Virus record (IMG/VR): IMGVR_UViG_3300028840_006308
Location: 1-59,782 of that record
Direction: 5' to 3' (one strand)
DNA: 59,782 nt
From: a virus
Below the pieces are notes generated by a model. The model saw only the letters and a list, made by a program, of their open reading frames with translations, ran no database searches and was not told the origin of the DNA. Shown piece after piece: positions 1 through 6,335 of this stretch; the first letter of the stretch is position 1; each line of letters opens with the position of its first letter. A program made the translations under genes and the position numbers.

Positions 1-144
1 ACTCCGCGTTGGCTCGCCAGCCGCGGTCGTTGCCTCCGGTCAAAAACGGCGAGTCGGGAATCTTCTCGAGCGCGGCCTCGTACTCGTCCTTCCAGCCGTT
101 GTCCTTCAGGCGAGCCGAGAGCAGCCGAGAGCGCTTCTGGCCGA
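1..144. repeat. Terminal direct repeat, left copy (circular join)
   Basis: These 144 bases are identical to the last 144 of the window. They lie inside a gene whose reading frame continues from one end to the other, so the repeat is best read as assembly overlap of a circular or circularly permuted molecule of 59,638 bp. A true short terminal repeat is less likely because it would cut a coding region. Confidence 0.95.
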
Positions 145-712
145 GGCTTTTAACGGCCGGAATCTTGCCTCCGGTTTTTGTGGCCATTGCGTTCCAGGCC
201 GTGACGAAATTTGCAACGGCGCCGGAGGGGGGATGGGCCGCGGCCTTCGGGCGCGGCGAGCGGGCTTTTCTCTTCCCCTCCCCTTCACCCTCACCTTCAC
301 CCTCACCTTCACCCTCACCCTCACACATCCCCGGTCGCTTTGTCGACTCTTGGCTCAGGTTTTGGTCAAGGTTTTCGTCATCGTCCTTCCACTTGATATT
401 ACCCTTACCCCTTACACCGGGTATAGTTATGCGTCCATCGGCGTCCACCTCAATCAAGCATTTTTGCTGCAAGTTTGATACATGCTTTTGGACGGACCTT
501 GTATCCATCCCGGTCAGGTCTTGTATAGCTCTTGTATCGTACCAGCTCGGCAGCCGTACTCTCCGCAGGTGGAACGCGTCCACCCACAGCATCATAAAGA
601 GGTACCTGGCGAGCGGTGGCAGGCTCCTAAATCGGGGATCTGTGCGTACAAAATGCGTTTCAATAATGGCATAAGGTGCATATTCTCGGCGCGATTTTCT
701 GTCGCTGCTCAC
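1..712 (-). CDS. Phage replication initiator/organiser protein, N-terminal part (crosses circular join)
   Basis: Read across the join (712 to 1, then 59638 to 59550) this is an 801-base gene for 266 residues. It starts at GTG with GAGG seven bases upstream. Residues about 15-95 form a winged-helix domain containing a turn like QDLTGMDTRSVQKHVSNL and a beta wing with RITIPG. A glycine-glutamate repeat follows (bases about 276-328), then a C-terminal segment of a kind common at the end of phage replication proteins (SPFLTGGNDRGWRAN). The family binds the origin and helps load the replicative helicase. A structured leader precedes it, and the next gene starts two bases inside its stop codon. Confidence 0.85.
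   Translation of the reverse strand, partial: MSSDRKSRREYAPYAIIETHFVRTDPRFRSLPPLARYLFMMLWVDAFHLRRVRLPSWYDTRAIQDLTGMDTRSVQKHVSNLQQKCLIEVDADGRITIPGVRGKGNIKWKDDDENLDQNLSQESTKRPGMCEGEGEGEGEGEGEGEGKRKARSPRPKAAAHPPSGAVANFVTAWNAMATKTGGKIPAVKSLGQKRSRLLSARLKDNGWKDEYEAALEKIPDSPFLTGGNDRGWRANAE
276..328 (-). repeat. Hexanucleotide tandem repeat coding for a Gly-Glu run
   Basis: On the plus strand CCTTCA and CCCTCA units alternate about eight times. On the coding strand this gives an acidic glycine-glutamate linker between the DNA-binding domain and the C-terminal domain of the replication protein. Such a run can change length by slippage without breaking the frame. Confidence 0.8.
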
Positions 713-737
713 GGGGCCACCTCAAAGCCGATAAGGC

Positions 738-838
738 TGCCGACCGAGGCGACAGCACCTAATGCCAGGAGGCAAAAGGAACCCCGGTCGGCAACCCTAT
801 CTGCTCTGTTCACAAGTCCTCCTGGGCAAGGTGCTGTC
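738..838 (-). promoter_or_regulatory. Pseudoknot-capable RNA leader of the replication gene
   Basis: Bases 751-760 pair perfectly with 829-838. Next to them 763-772 pair with 818-828 with one bulge, making a rod of about 20 pairs. Nine bases in its loop (785-793) are an exact complement of 738-746, outside the rod. Stem order is therefore interleaved, as in an H-type pseudoknot. The outer strand ends about 15 bases from the Shine-Dalgarno site of the replication gene, so control of its translation is a reasonable inference, as in IncI-type plasmid repZ. Confidence 0.6.
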
Positions 839-844
839 AGGCTC

Positions 845-873
845 AATTTAGCTCGCCTTCCGTCCCCCGTCAA
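845..873 (-). promoter_or_regulatory. Sigma70-like promoter for the replication gene
   Basis: On the minus strand TTGACG (873-868) and TAAATT (850-845) are 17 bases apart. They lie just after the stop of the upstream gene and just before the structured leader. Confidence 0.55.
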
Positions 874-883
874 GTCCGTTCGT

Positions 884-1207
884 TCAGAAAAGTCGGCCCC
901 CGATTACCAGCTTGTATTCCCACAGCCGGTCGCCATCTTTCTGGCGGCGCTTGGCCACCGGGAAGTACTTCCTCAGCTCGCGCATGCGCCGCAGGCCGCT
1001 CGTTGCGGGCCTCCCGCCCTTCCCGGCTATCGACCGAATCTGCTCGGCGTCGTGCCACTTGCCGTCGCACATGAGCGCAAGCACCCGCAGAGTGCTCTCG
1101 CCCAGCTCCACCATGTCCTCGACCGAAAGGATCCCCTCGCCCCCAAGGGACCGAATCTTCCTTAGTATCGAATAGCTCGTGCGTTCCTTCTCAACCGTAG
1201 CGCCCAC
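884..1207 (-). CDS. Small winged-helix-like protein
   Basis: 107 residues from a GTG start with GGAGG five bases upstream. This start avoids the hairpin at 1252-1279, which contains an upstream ATG. Residues about 45-95 look like a winged helix: MCDGKWHDAEQIRSIAG, then a helix with LRRMRELRKYF, then a strand ending LWEYKL. It probably binds DNA. It sits between the replication gene and other small early genes, so a role in early regulation or replication is possible. Confidence 0.6.
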   Translation of the reverse strand: MGATVEKERTSYSILRKIRSLGGEGILSVEDMVELGESTLRVLALMCDGKWHDAEQIRSIAGKGGRPATSGLRRMRELRKYFPVAKRRQKDGDRLWEYKLVIGGRLF

Positions 1208-1251
1208 GATAACCTCCGTCCCCCCATTCGCAGTCTGTTGGTAGTGGAGGT

Positions 1252-1279
1252 GGGCCCTGCGCATCAAGGCGCAGGGCCC
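1252..1279 (-). terminator. Perfect 11-bp hairpin between early genes
   Basis: GGGCCCTGCGC and its exact complement flank a 6-base loop. There is no U tract after it on the minus strand, so it may be an attenuator, an RNA stabiliser or a processing site rather than a full terminator. Confidence 0.5.
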
Positions 1280-1286
1280 CCTGGTG

Positions 1287-1526
1287 TTACTCGCCGGGCT
1301 CGAACGCCGACTCGACCTCGAAGGACTCGATGCGGCAGACCTCCTCCTCATCCTTGCGGGTGAGGTGGATGAGCAAGCGGTCATCGTCGCGCTCGATTTC
1401 CTCGTCGTCGATTTCGTCGCCGTGTGCCGCCCCGACGTGCTGCAGAGCCGCGGCCAGGTTGTCGTAGACCCCCTGGTTCGCCGTGTGCCCCTTGACGTAG
1501 ACGTCCGTCACTATCCAGATGCGCAT
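1287..1526 (-). CDS. Small phage hypothetical protein
   Basis: 79 residues. It begins RIWIVTDVYVKGHTANQGVY, a pattern found in short phage accessory proteins, and ends in an acidic beta-rich region. No catalytic motif is visible. It follows the lipoprotein gene by two bases. Confidence 0.7.
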   Translation of the reverse strand: MRIWIVTDVYVKGHTANQGVYDNLAAALQHVGAAHGDEIDDEEIERDDDRLLIHLTRKDEEEVCRIESFEVESAFEPGE

Positions 1527-1528
1527 GG

Positions 1529-1777
1529 CTACTCCTTCTCCGGGACACGGCCCTTCATGGAGACCTTCTTGCCGCACTTGGCGCAACGGTACTCCTTGAC
1601 AAGCGCTGCGCCGACGTAACCGGTGAGCACCGACCGCTTCTTGCGCTCCACCTGGTCCGAGCCGCAGTGCTCGCAGGTGACCATGACGCCCTTGTAGTGG
1701 TGCGTGGCGGGGTCGCCATAGGTTGAGCAACCCGTAGCCAGCACCCCCAGCAGGAACACTCCCATCAAAGTTCTCAT
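1529..1777 (-). CDS. Small lipoprotein with zinc ribbon
   Basis: 82 residues. The N-terminus is a lipoprotein signal with lipobox LATGC (cysteine about 17). The mature part has two cysteine pairs, CEHC and CAKC, spaced as in a zinc ribbon. It would be anchored in a bacterial membrane. Function is unknown; superinfection exclusion or envelope modification are possibilities. Confidence 0.7.
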   Translation of the reverse strand: MRTLMGVFLLGVLATGCSTYGDPATHHYKGVMVTCEHCGSDQVERKKRSVLTGYVGAALVKEYRCAKCGKKVSMKGRVPEKE

Positions 1778-1791
1778 ATTGCCTCCTCTCG

Positions 1792-2109
1792 TTAGACCGG
1801 CTGTGTGGGGTTCGGAACCGCGTCGGGGTCACCCCCCGAGGGCGGCGTGAGGTCGACGACCTCGGTCTCGTCGGGGCTTCCCGGCTTGGCATCCGGGTCG
1901 GCGGTCTTTTCGCCCTCATAACCCGAGGGCGCGTCGGCCGCTGCCTTCTCGATCTCGTCGAAGGCGTCCTCCACGATCTGGGCGATGTTGCCACCGGGCA
2001 CCTCGCCCAGCACGCCCTGGTTCTTGGATGCGAGCACGATGGGCTTCTTCTGCCTCGCGCCCCACATCAGGAAATCGCAAACCGCCTCGATCTTGTGCTT
2101 GGTCTCCAC
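1792..2109 (-). CDS. Hypothetical acidic protein
   Basis: 105 residues from a GTG start with GGAG upstream. Residues 1-60 look helical (VCDFLMWGARQ, then IAQIVEDAFDEIEKAA). The last 45 residues are proline- and acid-rich and probably disordered. Function not recognised. Confidence 0.65.
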   Translation of the reverse strand: METKHKIEAVCDFLMWGARQKKPIVLASKNQGVLGEVPGGNIAQIVEDAFDEIEKAAADAPSGYEGEKTADPDAKPGSPDETEVVDLTPPSGGDPDAVPNPTQPV

Positions 2110-2120
2110 TTCTCCTCCTC

Positions 2121-2366
2121 TCAGAACTCCATTGAGTAGGCCATCTGCTGGAAGACATCCAGCCTGGCCATGAACGCCTTGTCCTTGGGGTCGGGCAACT
2201 GTTGCCCGGCCTCCCACCTCGCTATCGTAGAGCGCGACCGGTTGAAGTAGGCCCCCGCCTGCTCCTGGTTCATGCCCAGCGCCTTGCGCGCCTTGGCAAA
2301 CGCCGCACCGAAACCGCGCTGGGGAGTACCCTTCCTGCCGCGCAGGCGGCGGGTGAGCATCATCAC
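2121..2366 (-). CDS. XRE/Cro-CI family transcription regulator
   Basis: 81 residues with a complete five-helix HTH: FGAAFAKARKALGMNQEQA, then YFNRSRSTIARWEAGQQLP. The family binds operator DNA. It overlaps the exonuclease gene by four bases, so the two are translationally coupled. It is the best candidate for a switch of the left early operon. Confidence 0.85.
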   Translation of the reverse strand: MMMLTRRLRGRKGTPQRGFGAAFAKARKALGMNQEQAGAYFNRSRSTIARWEAGQQLPDPKDKAFMARLDVFQQMAYSMEF

Positions 2367-2893
2367 CGGTTGGATATCCTCTCGAGCGCACGAACCAGGG
2401 CCTGCTGTAAGAGGCAGGCGTCGGGCAAAGCCCGATGCACGGGCACCGGGTCCCCCACGCCGCTCATCTCGAGCAGTAGGCTGCTATCCCATCCGCAGTA
2501 ATGGAAGGGCCATTGCATGGCGGCCATGATCCGCTTCATAAAGGCCCACTCAAACTGGATGTTATCGCTCAGCAGGACCATGCTCTTCGTGGGGTTGCTG
2601 TATTCTTCCACCAGCTTAAATATAGAGGGGGCTATATCCGCGTCCTTTCTTCCCCGCAGTTGGATGTCCTCTACCTTTATGCCGTGTATCGCTGCCGCCT
2701 TGGAGTGCTCGGGGCGCCAGCCTCCCGCCTGCGAGGCCAAGGCGTCCCACAGAATGAGGTGTTGATATACGCCCTTCACCACAAAGTTGCTGTCGGTGAA
2801 CACGCACCCCACCTCGATGGGGTAGTCCTTCACGGTATCGACGCCCGTGGTTTCGAAATCGCAGATGCAGAAGGTTGTCCGCGGATCAATCAT
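2363..2893 (-). CDS. DnaQ-like 3'-5' exonuclease
   Basis: 176 residues. DEDDh exonuclease motifs are present: Exo I as DFETTG near residue 11, Exo II around [11 protein letters not shown], and Exo III as HRALPDA near residue 153. The family removes nucleotides from 3' ends and is used for proofreading or nucleic-acid turnover. No polymerase is visible in the genome, so it may edit for the host polymerase or process DNA ends. It overlaps both neighbours by four bases. Confidence 0.85.
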   Translation of the reverse strand: MIDPRTTFCICDFETTGVDTVKDYPIEVGCVFTDSNFVVKGVYQHLILWDALASQAGGWRPEHSKAAAIHGIKVEDIQLRGRKDADIAPSIFKLVEEYSNPTKSMVLLSDNIQFEWAFMKRIMAAMQWPFHYCGWDSSLLLEMSGVGDPVPVHRALPDACLLQQALVRALERISNR

Positions 2894-3147
2894 ACCACAT
2901 CCTCCAGTTGGATGATCACGTAGCCCGGTCGAAGGCCCGGATGGCAATAAAGGATGTACCCGCAGCGCTTGAACTCCTCACGCCCGGTGTAGTCCTCGGT
3001 GCGGGGATCCCACTCGCGCAGGTGCAGCTCGTCGCCAGGCGAGAACTTCCGGTCGTCCTCGCGCAGCTCGAAGGTCTTCGTGCCGTCCAGCACGGCCTCG
3101 AAGTACTCCGGCCAGGTCTTGAGCTCGTGCGTCTTGGGCTCGCTCAT
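2890..3147 (-). CDS. DUF3850 (ASCH/PUA-like) protein
   Basis: 85 residues, nearly all one domain: [20 protein letters not shown], then [19 protein letters not shown] and YTGR. DUF3850 is a common phage and mobile-element family related to ASCH domains that may bind RNA. Function in the virus is unknown. Confidence 0.85.
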   Translation of the reverse strand: MSEPKTHELKTWPEYFEAVLDGTKTFELREDDRKFSPGDELHLREWDPRTEDYTGREEFKRCGYILYCHPGLRPGYVIIQLEDVV

Positions 3148-3467
3148 CGCTTCTTACCCTTCAGCTTCTTGCGCATGGACGCCACGCGCTCGATGACCAT
3201 GGCCACCTGCCTGTCACGCTTATTATCCCACCAGGACTCGCGTCCAATGGCGATGCCTGCGGCTTGAGCCACATCCTCCAGGGCCTGGTGAAACTCCATG
3301 ACGAGCCCATCGCGAGACTCCATCGCATCCGCCAGCTCTTCGCGCGCCTTAAGCATGGCCTCCATGTACTCGTCGCATTCTTTCTTGAGGCGGTCTCGTT
3401 CTGCTATCAGCTCGTCTATCTTGGCTGCCCCCTGAACCATCAGCTCATTATCTTCGGCCTGCCCCAT
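3144..3467 (-). CDS. Coiled-coil hypothetical protein
   Basis: 107 residues, mostly charged helix ([15 protein letters not shown] and [14 protein letters not shown]) with a basic tail ending KKLKGKKR. The codons of that tail also supply the ribosome-binding site of the next gene. Confidence 0.7.
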   Translation of the reverse strand: MGQAEDNELMVQGAAKIDELIAERDRLKKECDEYMEAMLKAREELADAMESRDGLVMEFHQALEDVAQAAGIAIGRESWWDNKRDRQVAMVIERVASMRKKLKGKKR

Positions 3468-3469
3468 GG

Positions 3470-3766
3470 CTAGCTCCTTTCCCGCAGCTCTTTGAGCATC
3501 TGCAGCTTCTCGGCCTCAAATGCCTTAAGGTCGATGTCGAAAAAGCGCGCCAGCAGCTCCTTGATGCCCCGCTCGCCAAGGCCGGGAAGCCATGCTTGGA
3601 GAGCACCGTCTTCATAGGTGGCCAGCTCAAACCGCTCCTCGCCAAGCCATTCTAGGAACCCGCCAATGGTACGCGAGGCACGGAGGTTGTCCTCAACCTT
3701 GCGGTGCTCGGGGTACCTGTCCTCCAGGAGCGCAGCCTTTTCCTCGGCGCTTATGCCATTTGCCAT
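3470..3766 (-). CDS. Phage hypothetical protein
   Basis: 98 residues. Start chosen at the second ATG because GGAGGT lies at good spacing. It contains GGFLEWLGEERFELA, a pattern seen in small phage proteins of unknown role, and a C-terminal helix. It overlaps the preceding DUF5131 gene by 16 bases. Confidence 0.7.
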   Translation of the reverse strand: MANGISAEEKAALLEDRYPEHRKVEDNLRASRTIGGFLEWLGEERFELATYEDGALQAWLPGLGERGIKELLARFFDIDLKAFEAEKLQMLKELRERS

Positions 3767-4458
3767 TCCGGCACCTCCTTCCATTCCTTCCCGAGCAGCC
3801 TCGGGTCGTTTTCCTTAGATGCGGAGCCCCATCCCTTGAAGAAGAAGGGAACTCCGGGGTTTGCGCATTGTGCGCAGAGATCTTCGGCCCAGCGGCGCTC
3901 CATGGGACGTGCGCCGGGGCCATTCTCGCCTCCGACGATAACCCAGGCGCGCTTGCCAAGCCGCAGGAACTCCTCCGGAAGCTCGAGAGGCCCCAAGAGG
4001 GGCTCGATGCTCAGGAAGAGAACCGGCGCCTTGATTTCGATCAGGTCGTAGACCTTGTAAACCTCGTCCTGGTTGCAAACCGTTACCCCCGGCCAGACGT
4101 TGCCCAGGGTGTACCATGCAGGCCAGCTGCGCTTGGCCCTTGCCGAGCGCTTTGTGAGCGGCAAGTAGACGTGCCGCCCATAGGCCGCGAAGTAATGGAA
4201 CGCCTTTTCTATGAAGGCATCGGTCACGTCCATGTGGAACAGGTCGCTCCACACGGCCCAGGCCGCGGGCTTCTTGCGCTTGCCGGGAAGCGTGAGCCGG
4301 TCCTCGCGGACGGTCACCGCGGCTGCCTCACCGCCCTTGAAGCGCTTCTCCATGGCCTTAAGCCAGCAGTGGGCGCAGCCCGGCGAGCAACGCGTGCAGC
4401 CCTCGACCAAGGTCAGGGCCTTGTCCCACCAGAGGCGCTTGTCGATGCGGTCGAACAT
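3751..4458 (-). CDS. DUF5131 family protein (phage Gp37/Gp68-like, radical SAM-related)
   Basis: 235 residues. Near the N-terminus GCTRCSPGCAHCW gives the clustered cysteines of this family, followed by WSDLFHMDV, LSIEPLLGPLEL, VIVGGENGPGARP and FFFKGWG. The family is widespread in phages and is thought to be related to spore photoproduct lyase-like radical SAM enzymes, probably with an iron-sulfur cluster. Substrate is unknown; DNA repair or modification is an inference, supported by the DNA-glycosylase-like gene just upstream. Confidence 0.85.
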   Translation of the reverse strand: MFDRIDKRLWWDKALTLVEGCTRCSPGCAHCWLKAMEKRFKGGEAAAVTVREDRLTLPGKRKKPAAWAVWSDLFHMDVTDAFIEKAFHYFAAYGRHVYLPLTKRSARAKRSWPAWYTLGNVWPGVTVCNQDEVYKVYDLIEIKAPVLFLSIEPLLGPLELPEEFLRLGKRAWVIVGGENGPGARPMERRWAEDLCAQCANPGVPFFFKGWGSASKENDPRLLGKEWKEVPEWQMA

Positions 4459-4592
4459 CAGGCCATCACCAGGCAGCCCAGGGCCCAGGCCAAGGGCACG
4501 AGGATGACCGCGCCGAAAAGGGCGGCGTCCTTCCAGCTCCACGTCACCGGATTCACATCGCTGGGACCACGGAAAGTCAGTCGGTTAGGCAC
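4458..4592 (-). CDS. 44-residue membrane peptide
   Basis: GTG start at 4592 overlapping the end of the upstream gene; the stop shares one base with the ATG of DUF5131. One transmembrane helix covers residues about 23-43 (ALFGAVILVPLAWALGCLV) after a polar N-terminus. Exact fit between two genes with overlaps at both ends argues that it is translated. Confidence 0.6.
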   Translation of the reverse strand: MPNRLTFRGPSDVNPVTWSWKDAALFGAVILVPLAWALGCLVMA

Positions 4593-5028
4593 AGGGCGTC
4601 TCCTTTCGCACAGGCCATACGTATGGCAGGTCGGCCCGCAGCTTGGGCCAGAACCGCCGATAGTGCTTGGGGTTTTTCCGGAGCAGGTTGCTGCGATGGC
4701 CCTCGTGGAATCGGCGCTTGCCGAGCCAGGGTGGCGCCTCCACGCCCAGGTGCTTTCGGGTGCGACGAAACATCTCGATCAGCTTGCAGCGACAGCCATC
4801 GCGGTATCCGCGGCGGATCCATTCCCGGCAGATGACCATGGCATAGCGCCAGAGATGTAGCTCGTAACCCTTCCACATGAGCACCGCAGGGTGGTTGCGC
4901 CATCCCTTTGTCTTTCCGGTCAGGACTCGCAGTATTTGCAGGCACTCGACACGCTGCTTGCCCAGGCGCTGGCGGTCCAGCACCCGGGCGCAGCGCTCGA
5001 AGTCGGGATAGGGGAGGAAGGTCTGCAT
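4585..5028 (-). CDS. Pyrimidine-dimer DNA glycosylase-like protein (MSMEG_6728 family)
   Basis: 147 residues matching this family along its length: MQTFLPYPDFERCARVLDRQ at the start, then LGKQRVECLQIL, GWRNHPAVLMWKGYE, a CREWIRRGY segment, and HRSNLLRKNP near the end. The family is related to T4 endonuclease V (Pyr_excise), which removes UV dimers. Activity of the MSMEG_6728 branch is predicted, not established here. Confidence 0.85.
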   Translation of the reverse strand: MQTFLPYPDFERCARVLDRQRLGKQRVECLQILRVLTGKTKGWRNHPAVLMWKGYELHLWRYAMVICREWIRRGYRDGCRCKLIEMFRRTRKHLGVEAPPWLGKRRFHEGHRSNLLRKNPKHYRRFWPKLRADLPYVWPVRKETPCA

Positions 5029-5030
5029 GG

Positions 5031-5633
5031 CTACTTGCCGAGGGCCTTTTGAACGGTCTTGATGGCGCGCAGCATGCCGCTTCGGCCCGCGCGCTCCATC
5101 ATCCAGTCGTAGTAGTCGGCCAGGGTCTTGCCGTCGAAGCTGGGGTGGGGCAGCTTGGTCATCTCGTCGCGCCGCGCCGCGCACCACTCGCGCCCTTCGG
5201 CTATCTTGGCCATCTCTTTCTTCTCGCGCGCCTCCCGGCGCAGGGCGTTGACCTTGCGGTTGACCGCCTTCTTCATGCCCGCGTCCCCGGTCTTGCCAAC
5301 GCAGGTGCTGCCAACGTCGAACTCGTTACCGTCCGCCGAGCGGATGATGAAGACATGAGCGATGCCCTCGCCGCAGTACTTGCAGACGCCCATGGGCTGC
5401 CCGGGGGAGCCCGCCGTGTGGGTTACGCCGCCCTTGACGGAGATGACCTTGGGGCCTACGTCGTAGCGGTAGCCGACGACGCGGAAGGGGGCCTTACCAA
5501 GCCCCGCCTCCTCGAACTTGTGGAGCTTTTCGTCGGCGCGCTTCTCCAAGGCGCGAACAATAGCGGCGGCCTGTTCGGCCTGCTCGTTGGCCGCGATGTA
5601 CTCGGCGGCGCGATCCCGTTCCTGCGGGCTCAT
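5031..5633 (-). CDS. Phage zinc-finger hypothetical protein
   Basis: 200 residues. A helical N-terminus is followed by a treble-clef-like segment: CKYCGEGI, then FIIRSADGNEFDVGSTCVGK, with four cysteines likely to hold zinc. The C-terminal half is helical and basic. Similar proteins are common in phages of actinobacteria and proteobacteria, without a known role. Confidence 0.75.
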   Translation of the reverse strand: MSPQERDRAAEYIAANEQAEQAAAIVRALEKRADEKLHKFEEAGLGKAPFRVVGYRYDVGPKVISVKGGVTHTAGSPGQPMGVCKYCGEGIAHVFIIRSADGNEFDVGSTCVGKTGDAGMKKAVNRKVNALRREAREKKEMAKIAEGREWCAARRDEMTKLPHPSFDGKTLADYYDWMMERAGRSGMLRAIKTVQKALGK

Positions 5634-5887
5634 GCCACACCCGCCTTCTCGATGGCCCTACGGAGCTTCATGCCGCGTTCGTGCTGGTCCGTGCCGGGCT
5701 CGCAGTCGCAGAGCCAATCGGCGGCCTCGACCGCCGCCGCTAGCAGCACCGGCTCCGCCGCGAGCTCCTTCGCCACCTCGAACGCGCCCTTGCCCTCTAC
5801 CTTCACGAGAACGTCGGGTCTTGCCATGTCCGTCAACTCGTAACCGTGCGTCACCGCCGATACCAGCCAGCCTTGTTCCGTCTTCAT
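5630..5887 (-). CDS. First gene of the left early operon, hypothetical
   Basis: 85 residues. Start ATG at 5887 preceded by GGGGCTGGAGCA, whose GGAG is the ribosome site. A beta-rich N-terminus (KTEQGWLVSAVTHGYEL) precedes a helix with VLLAAAVEAADWLCDCEPG. Its leader (5911-6004) carries interleaved stems and a segment able to pair with the ribosome site, so its translation is probably switched. Confidence 0.7.
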   Translation of the reverse strand: MKTEQGWLVSAVTHGYELTDMARPDVLVKVEGKGAFEVAKELAAEPVLLAAAVEAADWLCDCEPGTDQHERGMKLRRAIEKAGVA

Positions 5888-5891
5888 TGCT

Positions 5892-6004
5892 CCAGCCCCT
5901 TCAAAGCAACGGCGCGAGACGAGAACTCCGGGCTGGCAGAGTGCACCGTTGCGGTGCTTCGCATCTCGTCTCGCGCCTGAAAAATCCATTGTCTCTGCCA
6001 GCCC
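5892..6004 (-). promoter_or_regulatory. Bistable/pseudoknot RNA leader of the left early operon
   Basis: Two perfect long-range stems are interleaved: 5911-5924 pairs with 5964-5977 (14 bp) and 5930-5941 pairs with 5993-6004 (12 bp). A 6-bp hairpin (5943-5948/5952-5957) sits between them. In addition the RNA of 5930-5936 is complementary to 5892-5898, which overlaps the ribosome site of the first gene. The strand 5930-5941 can therefore pair either upstream or with the ribosome site, the layout of a translational switch. No U tract follows, so transcription termination is unlikely. Confidence 0.65.
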
Positions 6005-6026
6005 TTTCGTGTTGCCTTTCACCAGT

Positions 6027-6055
6027 AATATACGGCCAGGGCGCTACAAATTCAA
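6027..6055 (-). promoter_or_regulatory. Leftward sigma70-like promoter
   Basis: On the minus strand TTGAAT (6055-6050) and TATATT (6032-6027) are 17 bases apart. Transcription would start at the edge of the structured leader and run into the left early genes. Confidence 0.6.
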
Positions 6056-6180
6056 GACAAAAAACGCGAAAATTGAGCGCTCCATAAACCCTTGGCGTGT
6101 CGGGGGTTTGTGGGATGCCCTGGGGTGGGCCGAAACGGGCTGACGCTACACTTTTGGCCCCTTGCGCCCGACGTAACCCC

Positions 6181-6209
6181 TTGACGGCCAAGGGCCGAGT
6201 CCGTATAGT
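6181..6209 (+). promoter_or_regulatory. Rightward sigma70-like promoter for the virion block
   Basis: TTGACG and TATAGT with a 17-base spacer, about 120 bases upstream of the first structural gene. It diverges from the leftward promoter at 6027-6055. I see no gene in 5888-6335 itself. Confidence 0.65.
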
Positions 6210-6335
6210 TGGGAGCACATGGCGCTATCCATTGAGAGGCACCGTTGAAACGAAAAGCTCAACCAACAACGCATACCGCAAGCGGGGGGCAGGGGCCCAA
6301 GGGTCCCTCGTGGAATTCCTGAAAGGAGGCAGCGC

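Noticed and set aside
106-324. Minus-strand 72-residue frame with Arg-Val repeats
   Set aside because: It is the hexanucleotide repeat read in another frame of the replication gene.
276-328. Possible CRISPR-like array
   Set aside because: Units are six bases with no spacers and lie in a coding region.
9-674. Plus-strand 221-residue frame with a Pro-Ser repeat
   Set aside because: It is antisense to the replication gene; the minus frame has known domains and continues across the circular join.
3592-4860. Plus-strand frame of 422 residues
   Set aside because: It is opposite DUF5131 and the glycosylase-like gene, whose families are recognised.
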